Assembly (NCBI RefSeq): GCF_003260265.1
Contig: NZ_QITQ01000012.1
Coordinates: forward strand, 1 to 64,000
Length of the DNA: 64,000 nucleotides
Reading direction: 5' to 3'
DNA from: Roseovarius amoyensis
GTDB taxonomy: Bacteria > Pseudomonadota > Alphaproteobacteria > Rhodobacterales > Rhodobacteraceae
Shown piece after piece: positions 26,291 to 34,967 of this stretch. Below the pieces are notes generated by a model. That model was not told the DNA's origin. It saw nothing but the letters and a program-made list of their open reading frames with translations, and searched no databases. Position numbers and translations under genes: made by a program. How positions within the stretch are numbered: position 1 is the first letter of the stretch; the number at the start of each line of letters is the position of its first letter.

Positions 26291-27742
26291 ATGTCTGATC
26301 TCATCAACGTTAGTTACGACACCCAGATCCCCAACAATGTCGGTCTCAGTTCCGACCGGCGGGTGCTGAAGGCGCTGGAAAAATGGCATCCCGGCTATCT
26401 GGACTGGTGGAACAAGCTCATCCCCCAGAAATTCCAGGAATCCTTCGTTTACCTGCGCACCGCCGTCAGCGTCGACCCCAAGGGCTGGGCCAAGTTCGAT
26501 TATGTCAAGATGCCCGAATACCGCTGGGGCGTCCTGCTGGCGCCCGAGGTAGAGAGCCGCACCATCCCCTGCGGCGAACATGCCGGTCAGCCGGCCTGGC
26601 AGGAGGTGCCGGGCGAGTACCGTAACATGCTCAAGCGGCTGATCGTGATACAGGGCGATACAGAGCCCGCCTCGGTCGAACAACAGCGCCTGCTGGCACT
26701 GACCGCGCCGTCGCTTTACGACATGCGCAACCTCTTTCAGGTCAACGTCGAAGAGGGCCGCCACCTGTGGGCGATGGTTTATCTGCTGCACAAGTATTTC
26801 GGCAAGGACGGGCGCGAAGAGGCCGACGACCTGCTGCGCCGGCAGTCTGGATCGGAAGAGGCGCCGCGCATGCTGGGCGCCTTCAACGAGGAAACGCCGG
26901 ACTGGCTGTCGTTCTTCATGTTCACCTATTTTACCGACCGCGACGGCAAGATGCAGCTCGAAAGCCTGGCCCAGTCCGGGTTCGACCCGCTCAGCCGGAC
27001 CTGCCGCTTCATGCTGACCGAAGAGGCGCACCACATGTTCGTCGGCGAAACCGGCGTCGGGCGCACCATCGAACGCACCTGCCAGGTGATGAAGGAAAAC
27101 GGCATCGATGATCCGACAGAAGTCGACCGTATCCGCGCGCTGGGCGTGATCGACCTGCCCCTGATCCAGAAGAAACTGAACCTGCACTATACGCTCTCGC
27201 TCGACCTGTTCGGGCAGGAGGTGTCCACCAACGCCGCCAATGCCTTCAACGCCGGCATCAAGGGGCGCTATATGGAGCACAAGATCGACGACGATCACAA
27301 GCTTACCAACGACACCTATACCGTCTGGGACCTGGAGGATGGCAAGGTGGTGCAAAAGGACGTGCCGGCGCTGACCGCGGTCAACATGCGGCTGCGCGAC
27401 GACTATACCCGCGACGCGATGGGTGGGGTCAAACGCTGGAATAAGATCATCGAAAAAGCCGGCGTGGATTTCGAGCTCAAGCTGCCGCACGAGGCGTTCA
27501 ACCGCAAGATCGGGGTCTTTTCCGGCGGCCTGTTCGACCCCGAGGGCAAGGTTGTCACCGGCGCCGAATACGACGCCGAGCAGGCCAACTGGCTGCCGAC
27601 CCATGCAGACGGTGATTTCATCCAGTCGTTGATGAAGCCCCAGTACGAGCAGGGCAAGTTCGCCCAGTGGATCGCACCGCCCAAGGTGGGGATTGATAAC
27701 AAGACGGGCGATTTCGAGTACGTCCAGCTTTATATGGCCTGA
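26291..27742 (+). CDS. boxB: Benzoyl-CoA 2,3-epoxidase, oxygenase subunit
   Basis: A 483-residue di-iron epoxidase. The ligand helices are visible around NVEEGRHLWAMVYLLHKYFG and MLTEEAHHMFVGETGVGRTI (the EEAHH and E-x-x-R-H elements). It uses O2 and electrons from BoxA to epoxidise benzoyl-CoA, opening the aerobic route for the same intermediate that Bcr reduces anaerobically. A CAGGGAG site precedes the ATG 45 bp after boxC. Length is typical of BoxB. Confidence 0.95.
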   Translation: MSDLINVSYDTQIPNNVGLSSDRRVLKALEKWHPGYLDWWNKLIPQKFQESFVYLRTAVSVDPKGWAKFDYVKMPEYRWGVLLAPEVESRTIPCGEHAGQPAWQEVPGEYRNMLKRLIVIQGDTEPASVEQQRLLALTAPSLYDMRNLFQVNVEEGRHLWAMVYLLHKYFGKDGREEADDLLRRQSGSEEAPRMLGAFNEETPDWLSFFMFTYFTDRDGKMQLESLAQSGFDPLSRTCRFMLTEEAHHMFVGETGVGRTIERTCQVMKENGIDDPTEVDRIRALGVIDLPLIQKKLNLHYTLSLDLFGQEVSTNAANAFNAGIKGRYMEHKIDDDHKLTNDTYTVWDLEDGKVVQKDVPALTAVNMRLRDDYTRDAMGGVKRWNKIIEKAGVDFELKLPHEAFNRKIGVFSGGLFDPEGKVVTGAEYDAEQANWLPTHADGDFIQSLMKPQYEQGKFAQWIAPPKVGIDNKTGDFEYVQLYMA

Positions 27743-27828
27743 CGGCCCGGCGCCCGCCCCGCCCGTTCGCGGCGCGGGGCGGGGCGGGGGCGCGCTGACA
27801 GGCGCACCAATCGGCAGAAAGACCCCTG

Positions 27829-29025
27829 ATGACCAAGCCTTTCAAGCAGCACCTGATCGACCCGGAAATCTGCATCCGGTGCTATACCTGCGAAAATACC
27901 TGCCCCATCGACGCCATCAGCCATGACGAAAACAACGTCGTGGTCGATGCCGATATCTGCGAACAGTGCATGGCCTGCATCCCGGTCTGCCCCACCGGGT
28001 CGATTGATGAGTGGCGGGTGGTCACCACGCCTTATTCGCTGGAAGAGCAGTTTTCATGGGATGAACTGCCGGTGCAGGAAGAGGTGGCAGAGGCCGCGGG
28101 TGGCGGTGGGATCGAGGCGCTGGACGACGAGATTGCCCGCCTGCTGGAAGAGGCGCACGCTGGCGCGGGCGGCAAGGCCCGCGCGCCGGCCTCGGCGGCC
28201 AAGGCGTCGGTCAACCTCTACAACCTCGAACGCCCGGCCCGGGCGCGGGTACAGGGCAACTATCGCCTGACGGCCGAGGGCGCGGATGCCGATGTGCGCC
28301 ACATCATTCTCGATTTCGCCGCGCAACCCTTTTCGGTGCTCGAAGGGCAGTCGATCGGGATCATCCCGCCGGGCACGGATGCCGATGGCAAGCCGCATCT
28401 GCCGCGGCTCTATTCGGTGTCCAGCCCCCGCGACGGCGAGCGGCCCAATTACAACAACGTCTCGCTGACGGTAAAGCGCGAGCCGCAGGGCGTGTGCTCG
28501 AACTATGTCTGCGATCTTGCGGCGGGCGACGAGGTGCGCGTGACCGGTCCCTTCGGCGCCACCTTCCTGATGCCCGACGACGGCGCGGCGCGGCTATTGA
28601 TGGTCTGCACCGGTACCGGCTCGGCCCCGTTCCGCGCCTTTACCATGCGCCGCCAGCGGATGGCGGCAGCCGGCGGCGGGGGCGGCGACATGGTGCTGTT
28701 CTTCGGTGCCCGGACGCCCGACAGCCTGCCCTATTTCGGCCCGCTGAAGAAGGTGCCGGAAAAGGTGCTGCAAAAGCATCTGGTTTTCAGCCGCGTGCCC
28801 GATCAGCAAAAGGAATATGTGCAGGATCGCATGCTGGCCGAACGCGAAAGCGTCGCCGCCATGCTGAGCGATGCGCACACTCATGTTTACATTTGTGGGC
28901 TCAAGGGTATGGAAGAGGGCGTCGAGGCCGCGTTCACCGAAATCGCCGGCGATGCCGGGCTGGACTGGATCGCGACACGGGATGCCATGCGCGAGGACGG
29001 CCGCTATCATGTCGAGACCTATTGA
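27829..29025 (+). CDS. boxA: Benzoyl-CoA 2,3-epoxidase, reductase subunit
   Basis: A 398-residue electron-transfer protein. The N-terminus holds two [4Fe-4S] motifs (C15-x2-C18-x2-C21-x3-C25 and C44-x2-C47-x2-C50-x3-C54). A linker rich in Ala and Gly (about 85-130) leads to a ferredoxin-NADP reductase domain with PRLYSVSSPRDGE (FAD) and MVCTGTGSAPFRAF (NADP) and a C-terminal aromatic tail HVETY. It supplies NADPH electrons to BoxB. Starts 87 bp after boxB with an AAGACCC region of weak RBS quality; its stop overlaps the thioesterase start (TGATG). Confidence 0.94.
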   Translation: MTKPFKQHLIDPEICIRCYTCENTCPIDAISHDENNVVVDADICEQCMACIPVCPTGSIDEWRVVTTPYSLEEQFSWDELPVQEEVAEAAGGGGIEALDDEIARLLEEAHAGAGGKARAPASAAKASVNLYNLERPARARVQGNYRLTAEGADADVRHIILDFAAQPFSVLEGQSIGIIPPGTDADGKPHLPRLYSVSSPRDGERPNYNNVSLTVKREPQGVCSNYVCDLAAGDEVRVTGPFGATFLMPDDGAARLLMVCTGTGSAPFRAFTMRRQRMAAAGGGGGDMVLFFGARTPDSLPYFGPLKKVPEKVLQKHLVFSRVPDQQKEYVQDRMLAERESVAAMLSDAHTHVYICGLKGMEEGVEAAFTEIAGDAGLDWIATRDAMREDGRYHVETY

Positions 29026-29465
29026 TGAGCTTTGAACACGAAGTCCACGTCGGATGGGGCGATTGCGACCCGGCTGCCGTCGCCTATACCGCCCGCATCC
29101 CGTCGTTCGCCCTGCAGGCCATGGACGCATGGTGGGAACACCAGGGCCTGGGCGGATGGTACGGGCTGAATGTCGACCACAACATCGGTACGCCCTTCGT
29201 CAAGATGAACATCGACTTTCGCGTCCCGGTCACGCCGCGGCACCGGTTGATCTGTTCGGTTCGGCCCAACATGCTGGGGCAGACCTCGGTCGGGTTTCAC
29301 GTCGACGGACACCAGGACGGAACGCTGTGTTTCGAGGGGGATTTCGTCAGTGTTTTCGTGGTTGCCGATCGGTTCGAGAAACGCACGCCGCCGCCGGATA
29401 TCCGCGCGATCGTCGAGCGCGAACTCGACGAGGGGCTGCGCAACGGGGCGGCGGCCGCGGGTTAG
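29025..29465 (+). CDS. Acyl-CoA thioesterase (4HBT family), likely benzoyl-CoA thioesterase
   Basis: A 146-residue hot-dog-fold thioesterase. The 4-hydroxybenzoyl-CoA-thioesterase-like signature GWGDCDPAAVAYTARIPSFA holds the catalytic Asp (DCDPA). In other box clusters a homologous thioesterase is thought to release CoA from stalled benzoyl-CoA or dead-end thioesters. The ATG overlaps the boxA stop. The frame is open far upstream but that part lies inside boxA. Confidence 0.82.
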   Translation: MSFEHEVHVGWGDCDPAAVAYTARIPSFALQAMDAWWEHQGLGGWYGLNVDHNIGTPFVKMNIDFRVPVTPRHRLICSVRPNMLGQTSVGFHVDGHQDGTLCFEGDFVSVFVVADRFEKRTPPPDIRAIVERELDEGLRNGAAAAG

Positions 29466-29527
29466 CAACGTGCAGTGCGCGTTCCCATTCGGGGCCGCAT
29501 GGTGTAAGGCAGTAATCGGGAATTGAG

Positions 29528-30469
29528 TTGCAAGACGGCATAAAAGATATCGCCAAGGTTGACCCCAGCTTTAAACCCGACCGGGGGGGGCACGCCACCG
29601 AACTGACGGTCGAGGCGTTGATCAGCACCGTGGGCGAGCGGGTGCGCAAGGCGCGCGAGCGCAAGGGCCTGCCGCGCCGCGTTCTGTCGGAAATATCGGG
29701 CGTTTCGCCGCGATACCTGGCCCAGCTGGAGGCGGGCGAGGGCAACATTTCCATCGGGCTGTTGCAGCGGGTGGCGCTGGCGCTGGACCACCGCATCGAA
29801 TGGCTGGTCAGCGAAGAGGACCCCTGGACATCCGAAGTGGTGCGGGTGAGCGATCTTTACCGCACCGCGTCGCCCGAAACCCGCGCTCGCGTGCTGGAGC
29901 TGCTCAGCCACGAGCCGCCCGAGCGGATGCGCGCCCGGCGCATCTGCCTGATCGGGCTCAGCGGTGCGGGCAAGTCGACGCTGGGCGCCATGGTCGCGCG
30001 CGACCTGGCTGTGCCGTTCATCGAACTCAACACCGAGATCGAAAAGCACTCCGGCATGTCGCTGGACGAGATCCTGGCGCTCTACGGGCATGACGGCTAT
30101 CGGCGGCTGGAAAAACAGGCGCTCGACCGGGTGGTCGAAGCGCACGATGACGCGGTGCTGGCGGTGGCCGGCGGCATCGTGGCCGAACCCGAGACCTATA
30201 AGACCCTGCTGGCGCGGTTCCATACCGTCTGGCTGAAAACCTCGCCAGAGGAACACATGGCGCGGGTGCGCGATCAGGGTGCGCTGTCGCCGATGGCCGA
30301 TCAGCCCGAGGTCAGCGACCAGTTGCGCGCGATCCTGGCCAGCTGGCAGGCGCTCTATGAACAGGCGCCCGGCTGTGTCGAAACCTCGGGCAAAAGCGCC
30401 GAGCAGGCCCATCGGGAACTGACCGCGCTGCTGAGCGACTGGAACCTGACCGAAGGCGCTGCCGGCTGA
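29528..30469 (+). CDS. boxR: BoxR-family regulator: HTH domain fused to a shikimate-kinase-like domain
   Basis: A 313-residue fusion. An XRE/Cro-type helix-turn-helix spans about 36-92 (LPRRVLSEISGVSPRYLAQLE), and a shikimate-kinase-like domain follows from about 138 with a P-loop GLSGAGKST (143-151). In Azoarcus, BzdR and BoxR of this architecture repress benzoyl-CoA genes and are relieved by benzoyl-CoA bound in the kinase-like domain. The only plausible start is TTG at 29528: an in-frame TAA lies 12 bases upstream (29516-29518), CGGGAA precedes it, and no ATG occurs for most of the protein. The matching TGCA-N6-TGCA sites upstream of the ABC, ligase and boxC operons support autologous control. 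Confidence 0.93.
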   Translation: MQDGIKDIAKVDPSFKPDRGGHATELTVEALISTVGERVRKARERKGLPRRVLSEISGVSPRYLAQLEAGEGNISIGLLQRVALALDHRIEWLVSEEDPWTSEVVRVSDLYRTASPETRARVLELLSHEPPERMRARRICLIGLSGAGKSTLGAMVARDLAVPFIELNTEIEKHSGMSLDEILALYGHDGYRRLEKQALDRVVEAHDDAVLAVAGGIVAEPETYKTLLARFHTVWLKTSPEEHMARVRDQGALSPMADQPEVSDQLRAILASWQALYEQAPGCVETSGKSAEQAHRELTALLSDWNLTEGAAG

Positions 30470-30649
30470 GCCATGTATTGCTGACCTCGACGGCAAGAAC
30501 GCCAGCGCGCGGTCGGGCGCGGCCCCTGCGCGGATAACCGGGGGCACATGCATTTCTGCCACGCTGGCGACCAAATGACGCAAGCGTTGCAGGCGGTTGG
30601 CGGATTTTGGGCTTGCCTGTTCACGACGCCGTGAGGCAAAACACTGACG

Positions 30650-31036
30650 ATGTCACGAATGGGTCGAAATATCGCAGGGTCGGGCTGGGGCGGGGTTCTG
30701 TCGCTGTTTCTCGCACTGCTGTTGTCGGTGCAGATGGCGACCGCCTTTCTGCCCGCGGCGGGCCAGGGCGGCGGGCTGGAGCTGGTCTTGTGTACCGGCG
30801 ACGGCGAACGCACGGTCGCGCTGGCGCCCGGCGACCTGTCAACACCAAAGGCTCCGACCAAGGGGCACTGCCCGTTCTGCGTCGTGCCGGCCGCATTCCT
30901 GCCCGGGTTCTCGGACCCGGGTTCGCCAAGCAGCCTGGCGCTGGCGCCCGGCTATGTCGCCGAGCCGGCATCGCAGATCACCGGCCGCCTGCACGGGCGC
31001 CCCGACGCCATACGCGCACCCCCCTCAATCGTCTGA
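30650..31036 (+). CDS. DUF2946 small exported protein of the copper-receptor operon
   Basis: A 128-residue protein with an N-terminal hydrophobic segment (GVLSLFLALLLSVQMATAF) that is probably a signal peptide, then LVLCTGDGERTV with Cys48 and a H73-C74-P-F-C77 motif, the pattern of DUF2946. Family members commonly precede TonB-dependent copper receptors, and a copper-binding or delivery role is plausible. An in-frame ATG at 30659 is an alternative start. It sits 97 bp before the receptor gene. The 180-bp gap upstream shows no strong motif. Confidence 0.68.
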   Translation: MSRMGRNIAGSGWGGVLSLFLALLLSVQMATAFLPAAGQGGGLELVLCTGDGERTVALAPGDLSTPKAPTKGHCPFCVVPAAFLPGFSDPGSPSSLALAPGYVAEPASQITGRLHGRPDAIRAPPSIV

Positions 31037-31133
31037 TCAACCGGCATCCATTGCCGGCGATCCCGCCACTTGCGCGCGGGCCGTGTCCCTTGGGATGCGG
31101 TCGCAATCCATGATGATTTGACGGACCAGACAC

Positions 31134-33185
31134 ATGACATATACCCCGATCCGGCGCCTTGGCCTTGGCGTCCTGATGACCACTGCGTTGCCTGCCCTTG
31201 CGCTGGCCGCCGACGAAACGATCCCGCTTGACCCCATCCTGGTAAAAGGCGGTGCCTTTGCCGATGGCCCGATGTCCACCGCGCTGGAGCCGGGCGACCT
31301 GAGCACGATACCGGCGCAGGACGGCGGCGAAATGCTGCGCCAGGTTCCTGGCGTCACTGCCGGGCGTATGGGCGGACACGGGCTGGAACTGGTGATCCGC
31401 GGCCAGCAGCAAAACCAGCTCAACGTGATCGACGCGGGCGCCTTTACCTATGGTGGCTGTCCCAACCGGATGGACCCGCCCGCCAGCCTTGCCGCGTTTT
31501 ACCGTGCCGACCGGGTGGTCGTGGAAAAGGGCTATGCCAGCGTCACCAGCGGCCCCGGCGGCAGCGGCGGCACCGTTCGGCTGGAGCGCGACACGCCCGA
31601 GCTGGACACCGGCCAAATGCTGACCGGGTCGGTCACGACCGGGGCATCATCCAACGGCGACGGCTTTGACGCGGCCGGGCGGTTCACCCTTGACATGGGG
31701 CATGGCTTTTACCTGCGTGGCGGAGCCGAGTACAAGACGGCAGATAGCTACAAGGATGGCTCAGGGCGCACCGTGCGCAGCGGCTTTGACCACACCAGCT
31801 ATGGCGTGACGCTGGGCTATGCCGGGGACCGCTTCGACCTGGCGTTCGATGCGGATTATACGCTGGTCGAGGATACGCTCTATCCCGGCGCGGGGATGGA
31901 CAGCCCCTTTGACGAAACCCAGGTCTATCGCCTGCGCGGCGGCGTCAATGTCGATGCCGGGGCGCTGGAGCGGATCGAGGGCAGCCTGTTTTTCAGTTCT
32001 GTTGACCACGTCATGGACAACTATTCGCTGCGGCCCGTGGGGATGATGGCGATGCGCACGCCCGCCACGTCCGACACCACCGGCGGCAAGATCGAGGCGC
32101 ATCTCGGCTTTGGCGCCACGCAGATGCGGGTCGGCATCGACCATCAGTCCAACAATCGCCTGGCGGTGATGTATGCCGGCATGCCCGGCATGATCCCGAT
32201 GCTGGAGGCCGAAAACGCGGCGCGGGCGCGCTTCATGATGTGGCCCGACATCACCATCGCTCAGACCGGCCTGTACGTTGAGGCCGATACCGAGCTGTCC
32301 GACCGCACCACCCTGCGGCTGGGCGCGCGCTATGACCGGGTCAAGGCCAAGTCCGGGACGCCCAACGCCACGCCCGCGCTGGATGCCGGTAACTCGCCCA
32401 ACACCTACTACGGGATGCAATACGGCACCAACTTCAACGCGCCCCGGACCGAGGACAATTTCGGCGCGCTGGCGCGGCTGGAATACACCGTATCGCCGGG
32501 CACTGTGCTGATCGCGGGTCTGTCGCGCTCGGTGCGCACGGCGGATGCGACCGAACGCGGCATGGCGCGGATGAACTGGGTCGGCGACCCGGACATCAAG
32601 CCCGAAAAGCACCACCAGCTTGATCTTGGTGTTCAGCTAGAGCGCGATACCTGGCACCTGGATGCCCTTGTTTATGCCGACTGGGTTGACGATTTCATCC
32701 TGCGCGACCAGTTCAGCGTTGCCGGTGTGACAACTTATCGCAACGTGTCGGCCCGGCTGGCGGGGATCGAACTTTCGGGCGGCTGGCAGCACGGCGGCTG
32801 GGAGTTCACGGGCGACGCGACCTATACCTATGGCGAGAACGAGACCGACAACCGGTCGCTGGCGCAGATCCCGCCGTTGCAGGGCTCTTTCGCGGTCAGC
32901 TATGGCCAGAACCGCTGGCGCGCAGGCGGACGGCTGAACTGGGCGTTCGAGCAAGACCGCATCGACCCGGTGCGCGACCCGGGCACGACGTCAGGCTATG
33001 CCACGCTCGATCTGTTCGGCAGTTACGACATAACCGACCGGGCCACGTTGCACGCGGGAATCGACAATGTGACCGACAAGACCTATGCAAACCACCTGAG
33101 CCGGGCGAACCTTTTCGACCCCACGGTGACGCAGGTCAACGAGCCAGGGAGGAACTTTTATGTCTCGATCGAAGCGAGCTTCTGA
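31134..33185 (+). CDS. nosA: TonB-dependent copper receptor (OprC/NosA type)
   Basis: A 683-residue outer-membrane receptor with a signal peptide (about 1-26), a plug domain (about 30-155; LELVIRGQQQNQLNVIDAGA) and a 22-strand barrel ending in Phe. It carries the OprC-type copper site: C109-P-N-R-M113 in the plug and H292-V-M294 in the barrel, matching the C-x3-M / H-x-M ligands I recall for Pseudomonas OprC. In Pseudomonas stutzeri, NosA is the orthologue needed to load nitrous oxide reductase with copper, and a full nos cluster lies 13 kb downstream here. The barrel is methionine-rich near 310-355. The next gene overlaps its end by 26 bp. Confidence 0.88.
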   Translation: MTYTPIRRLGLGVLMTTALPALALAADETIPLDPILVKGGAFADGPMSTALEPGDLSTIPAQDGGEMLRQVPGVTAGRMGGHGLELVIRGQQQNQLNVIDAGAFTYGGCPNRMDPPASLAAFYRADRVVVEKGYASVTSGPGGSGGTVRLERDTPELDTGQMLTGSVTTGASSNGDGFDAAGRFTLDMGHGFYLRGGAEYKTADSYKDGSGRTVRSGFDHTSYGVTLGYAGDRFDLAFDADYTLVEDTLYPGAGMDSPFDETQVYRLRGGVNVDAGALERIEGSLFFSSVDHVMDNYSLRPVGMMAMRTPATSDTTGGKIEAHLGFGATQMRVGIDHQSNNRLAVMYAGMPGMIPMLEAENAARARFMMWPDITIAQTGLYVEADTELSDRTTLRLGARYDRVKAKSGTPNATPALDAGNSPNTYYGMQYGTNFNAPRTEDNFGALARLEYTVSPGTVLIAGLSRSVRTADATERGMARMNWVGDPDIKPEKHHQLDLGVQLERDTWHLDALVYADWVDDFILRDQFSVAGVTTYRNVSARLAGIELSGGWQHGGWEFTGDATYTYGENETDNRSLAQIPPLQGSFAVSYGQNRWRAGGRLNWAFEQDRIDPVRDPGTTSGYATLDLFGSYDITDRATLHAGIDNVTDKTYANHLSRANLFDPTVTQVNEPGRNFYVSIEASF

Positions 33186-34146
33186 CCGCTTCGGGCACTT
33201 CCCGGGTTTGAGCATGCGGGCGGCGCTGGCCGGGGCGGTTCTGGCGGTCCTGACGGTGCTCCCTGACGGCGGCATCGCCCAGGCCGCACAGGAGGGCGCG
33301 GTTTCCGCGCCCGCCGAACAGCCCGCAGCCCCCCAGCCGGCCCCCGAGATGCCGGCGCCCGACGAACACGCCGGGCACGGCGACGTCCTGCCGGTGCCGG
33401 CGGCCCCCGATGCGGCCACGACTGTGCCCGTCGAACAGCCGGCGGCCGAGGGCCTGCAGGCACGCGCCTCTGTCGCGCAGTCCCGCGCCATGCATTTCCT
33501 GCAGCGCGGCGGGCCGGCTATTTGGGCCATTGCGGCGGTATCGGTGGCGGCGCTTGCCCTGATCCTGTGGAAGGTGTGGCGTCTGGCGCGGATGGGCGCC
33601 TGGACCGGCGGCCGCCGCGCGCGAGAGGCGGTCGAGTTTTGGCAACAGGGCGACCAGGCGGCGGCGTTGCAGCGGCTGCAGGGGCGACACAGCTGCCGGG
33701 CGGCGCTGATCCGTTCCGCCATCGAGGCGCGCTGTGACCCCACGCTCGACGATGACGGCGCCCGCGCCGAGACAGAGCGCGTCGCGCGCCAATTGCTGGC
33801 CGAGGCCCATAGCGGCCTGCGGCCGCTGGAACTGATCGCCACCATCGCCCCGCTGATGGGGCTGCTTGGCACGGTGCTGGGCATGATCGCCGCCTTTCAG
33901 GCGTTGCAGGAGGCCGGCAGCCGCGCCGACCCCGCGCTGCTGGCCGGCGGGATATGGGAGGCGCTGTTGACAACCGCCGCCGGGATGGCGGTGGCGATAC
34001 CGGCCTCGATGGCGCTGAGCTGGTTTGAAAGCGTGTCCGACCGTCTGCGCTTGCAGATGGAAGACGCCGCCACCCGCATCTTTCTGCGCGCAGCAGGGGG
34101 CAAGCGGCCCGGTGATGCCACCGTGAACCGGGCAGCGGCGGAATAG
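33160..34146 (+). CDS. exbB: ExbB/TolQ-type proton channel subunit
   Basis: A 328-residue MotA/TolQ/ExbB protein. A long N-terminal region (about 1-110) contains a possible signal segment (ALAGAVLAVLTVLPDG) and a Pro/Ala/Glu-rich stretch. Three membrane helices follow (WAIAAVSVAALALILWKVW; LIATIAPLMGLLGTVLGMIA; LLTTAAGMAVAIPASMAL). The extra N-terminus is longer than E. coli ExbB but common in alphaproteobacteria. The ATG lies inside the receptor gene, indicating tight coupling. It energises TonB. Confidence 0.85.
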   Translation: MSRSKRASDRFGHFPGLSMRAALAGAVLAVLTVLPDGGIAQAAQEGAVSAPAEQPAAPQPAPEMPAPDEHAGHGDVLPVPAAPDAATTVPVEQPAAEGLQARASVAQSRAMHFLQRGGPAIWAIAAVSVAALALILWKVWRLARMGAWTGGRRAREAVEFWQQGDQAAALQRLQGRHSCRAALIRSAIEARCDPTLDDDGARAETERVARQLLAEAHSGLRPLELIATIAPLMGLLGTVLGMIAAFQALQEAGSRADPALLAGGIWEALLTTAAGMAVAIPASMALSWFESVSDRLRLQMEDAATRIFLRAAGGKRPGDATVNRAAAE

Positions 34147-34156
34147 CGCGCGCCCG

Positions 34157-34540
34157 ATGTTTGCCTTTGGCACATCCCGGCGGCGACGCGCCCCCAGCCT
34201 GACCCCGATGATCGACGTGGTCTTTCTGCTGCTGGTTTTTTTCATGCTCGCCTCGCGCTTTGGCACCGAGACGCATGTGCCGCTGATGGCTGCGGCGCCG
34301 GCGGGATCGGCGCCCTATAGCGGGCCACCGCGGCTGGTGGATATCCTGCCCGATGGCGTGCGACTGAATGGTCAGCCGCTCGCGCCCGGCGATCTGGCCG
34401 CCCGGCTTTCCTCCCTGACTGAGACGCCGGGCGATACCATCGTTCTGCGCGCCCGCGACGGCGCCAGCCTGCAACGGCTTGTCGATGTGGTCGAGCCGCT
34501 GCGCGCCGCCGGGTTCACCGGGCTGGCATTGGTGGAGTAG
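34157..34540 (+). CDS. exbD: ExbD/TolR-type subunit (first copy)
   Basis: A 127-residue protein with the single N-terminal transmembrane segment and essential Asp of the family (LTPMIDVVFLLLVFFMLASRF) and a small periplasmic domain. It works with ExbB to convert proton flow into TonB motion. It starts 10 bp after exbB and ends 4 bp before the second exbD. Confidence 0.85.
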   Translation: MFAFGTSRRRRAPSLTPMIDVVFLLLVFFMLASRFGTETHVPLMAAAPAGSAPYSGPPRLVDILPDGVRLNGQPLAPGDLAARLSSLTETPGDTIVLRARDGASLQRLVDVVEPLRAAGFTGLALVE

Positions 34541-34544
34541 GGGC

Positions 34545-34967
34545 ATGCAGTTTGCCTTTACCCCCCGTCGCCGCCGGTCCGAGAACATCGTGCCGATGAT
34601 CAACGTGGTGTTCCTGCTGCTGATCTTTTTCCTGATGACAGCCGAGATCGCACCGCCAGAGCCGGTGGATGTCTCGCCCCCCTCCGGGGCGGCGGATGCG
34701 GGCGAGCAGGCCGATGGCGCACTCACGCTTTACATGGCGGCCGATGGCACGCTTGCCTTTCACCAGGCGCGGGGGATTGATGCGGCGTTGGCGGCGCTGG
34801 CGTCCGCAGCGCGCGATGCCTGCGCCGGGGGCTGTGCCGAGGGCGACCGCCCGGTGTTGGTGCTGCGCGCTGATGCCCAACTGCCGGCGGCGCGGCTGGC
34901 GGCGCTGATGCCGCGCCTGGCGGGGGCGGGTTTCGCCGATATCCGCCTGGTGACGGTGCCGCAATGA
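34545..34967 (+). CDS. ExbD/TolR-type subunit (second copy)
   Basis: A 140-residue paralogue with NIVPMINVVFLLLIFFLMTAEI. Here the residue aligned with the essential membrane Asp of the family is Asn (PMIN versus PMID in the first copy). That suggests this copy is not itself proton-conducting and may act as a structural or hetero-oligomeric partner. It contains a Cys pair (CAGGC) in the periplasmic part. The start at 34545 follows the first exbD immediately; its stop overlaps the tonB start. Confidence 0.8.
   Translation: MQFAFTPRRRRSENIVPMINVVFLLLIFFLMTAEIAPPEPVDVSPPSGAADAGEQADGALTLYMAADGTLAFHQARGIDAALAALASAARDACAGGCAEGDRPVLVLRADAQLPAARLAALMPRLAGAGFADIRLVTVPQ

Noticed and set aside
25091..27604. 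837-codon open frame antisense to boxC and boxB
   Set aside because: Its length comes from codon bias of two real genes; it has no domain-like features and spans their junction.
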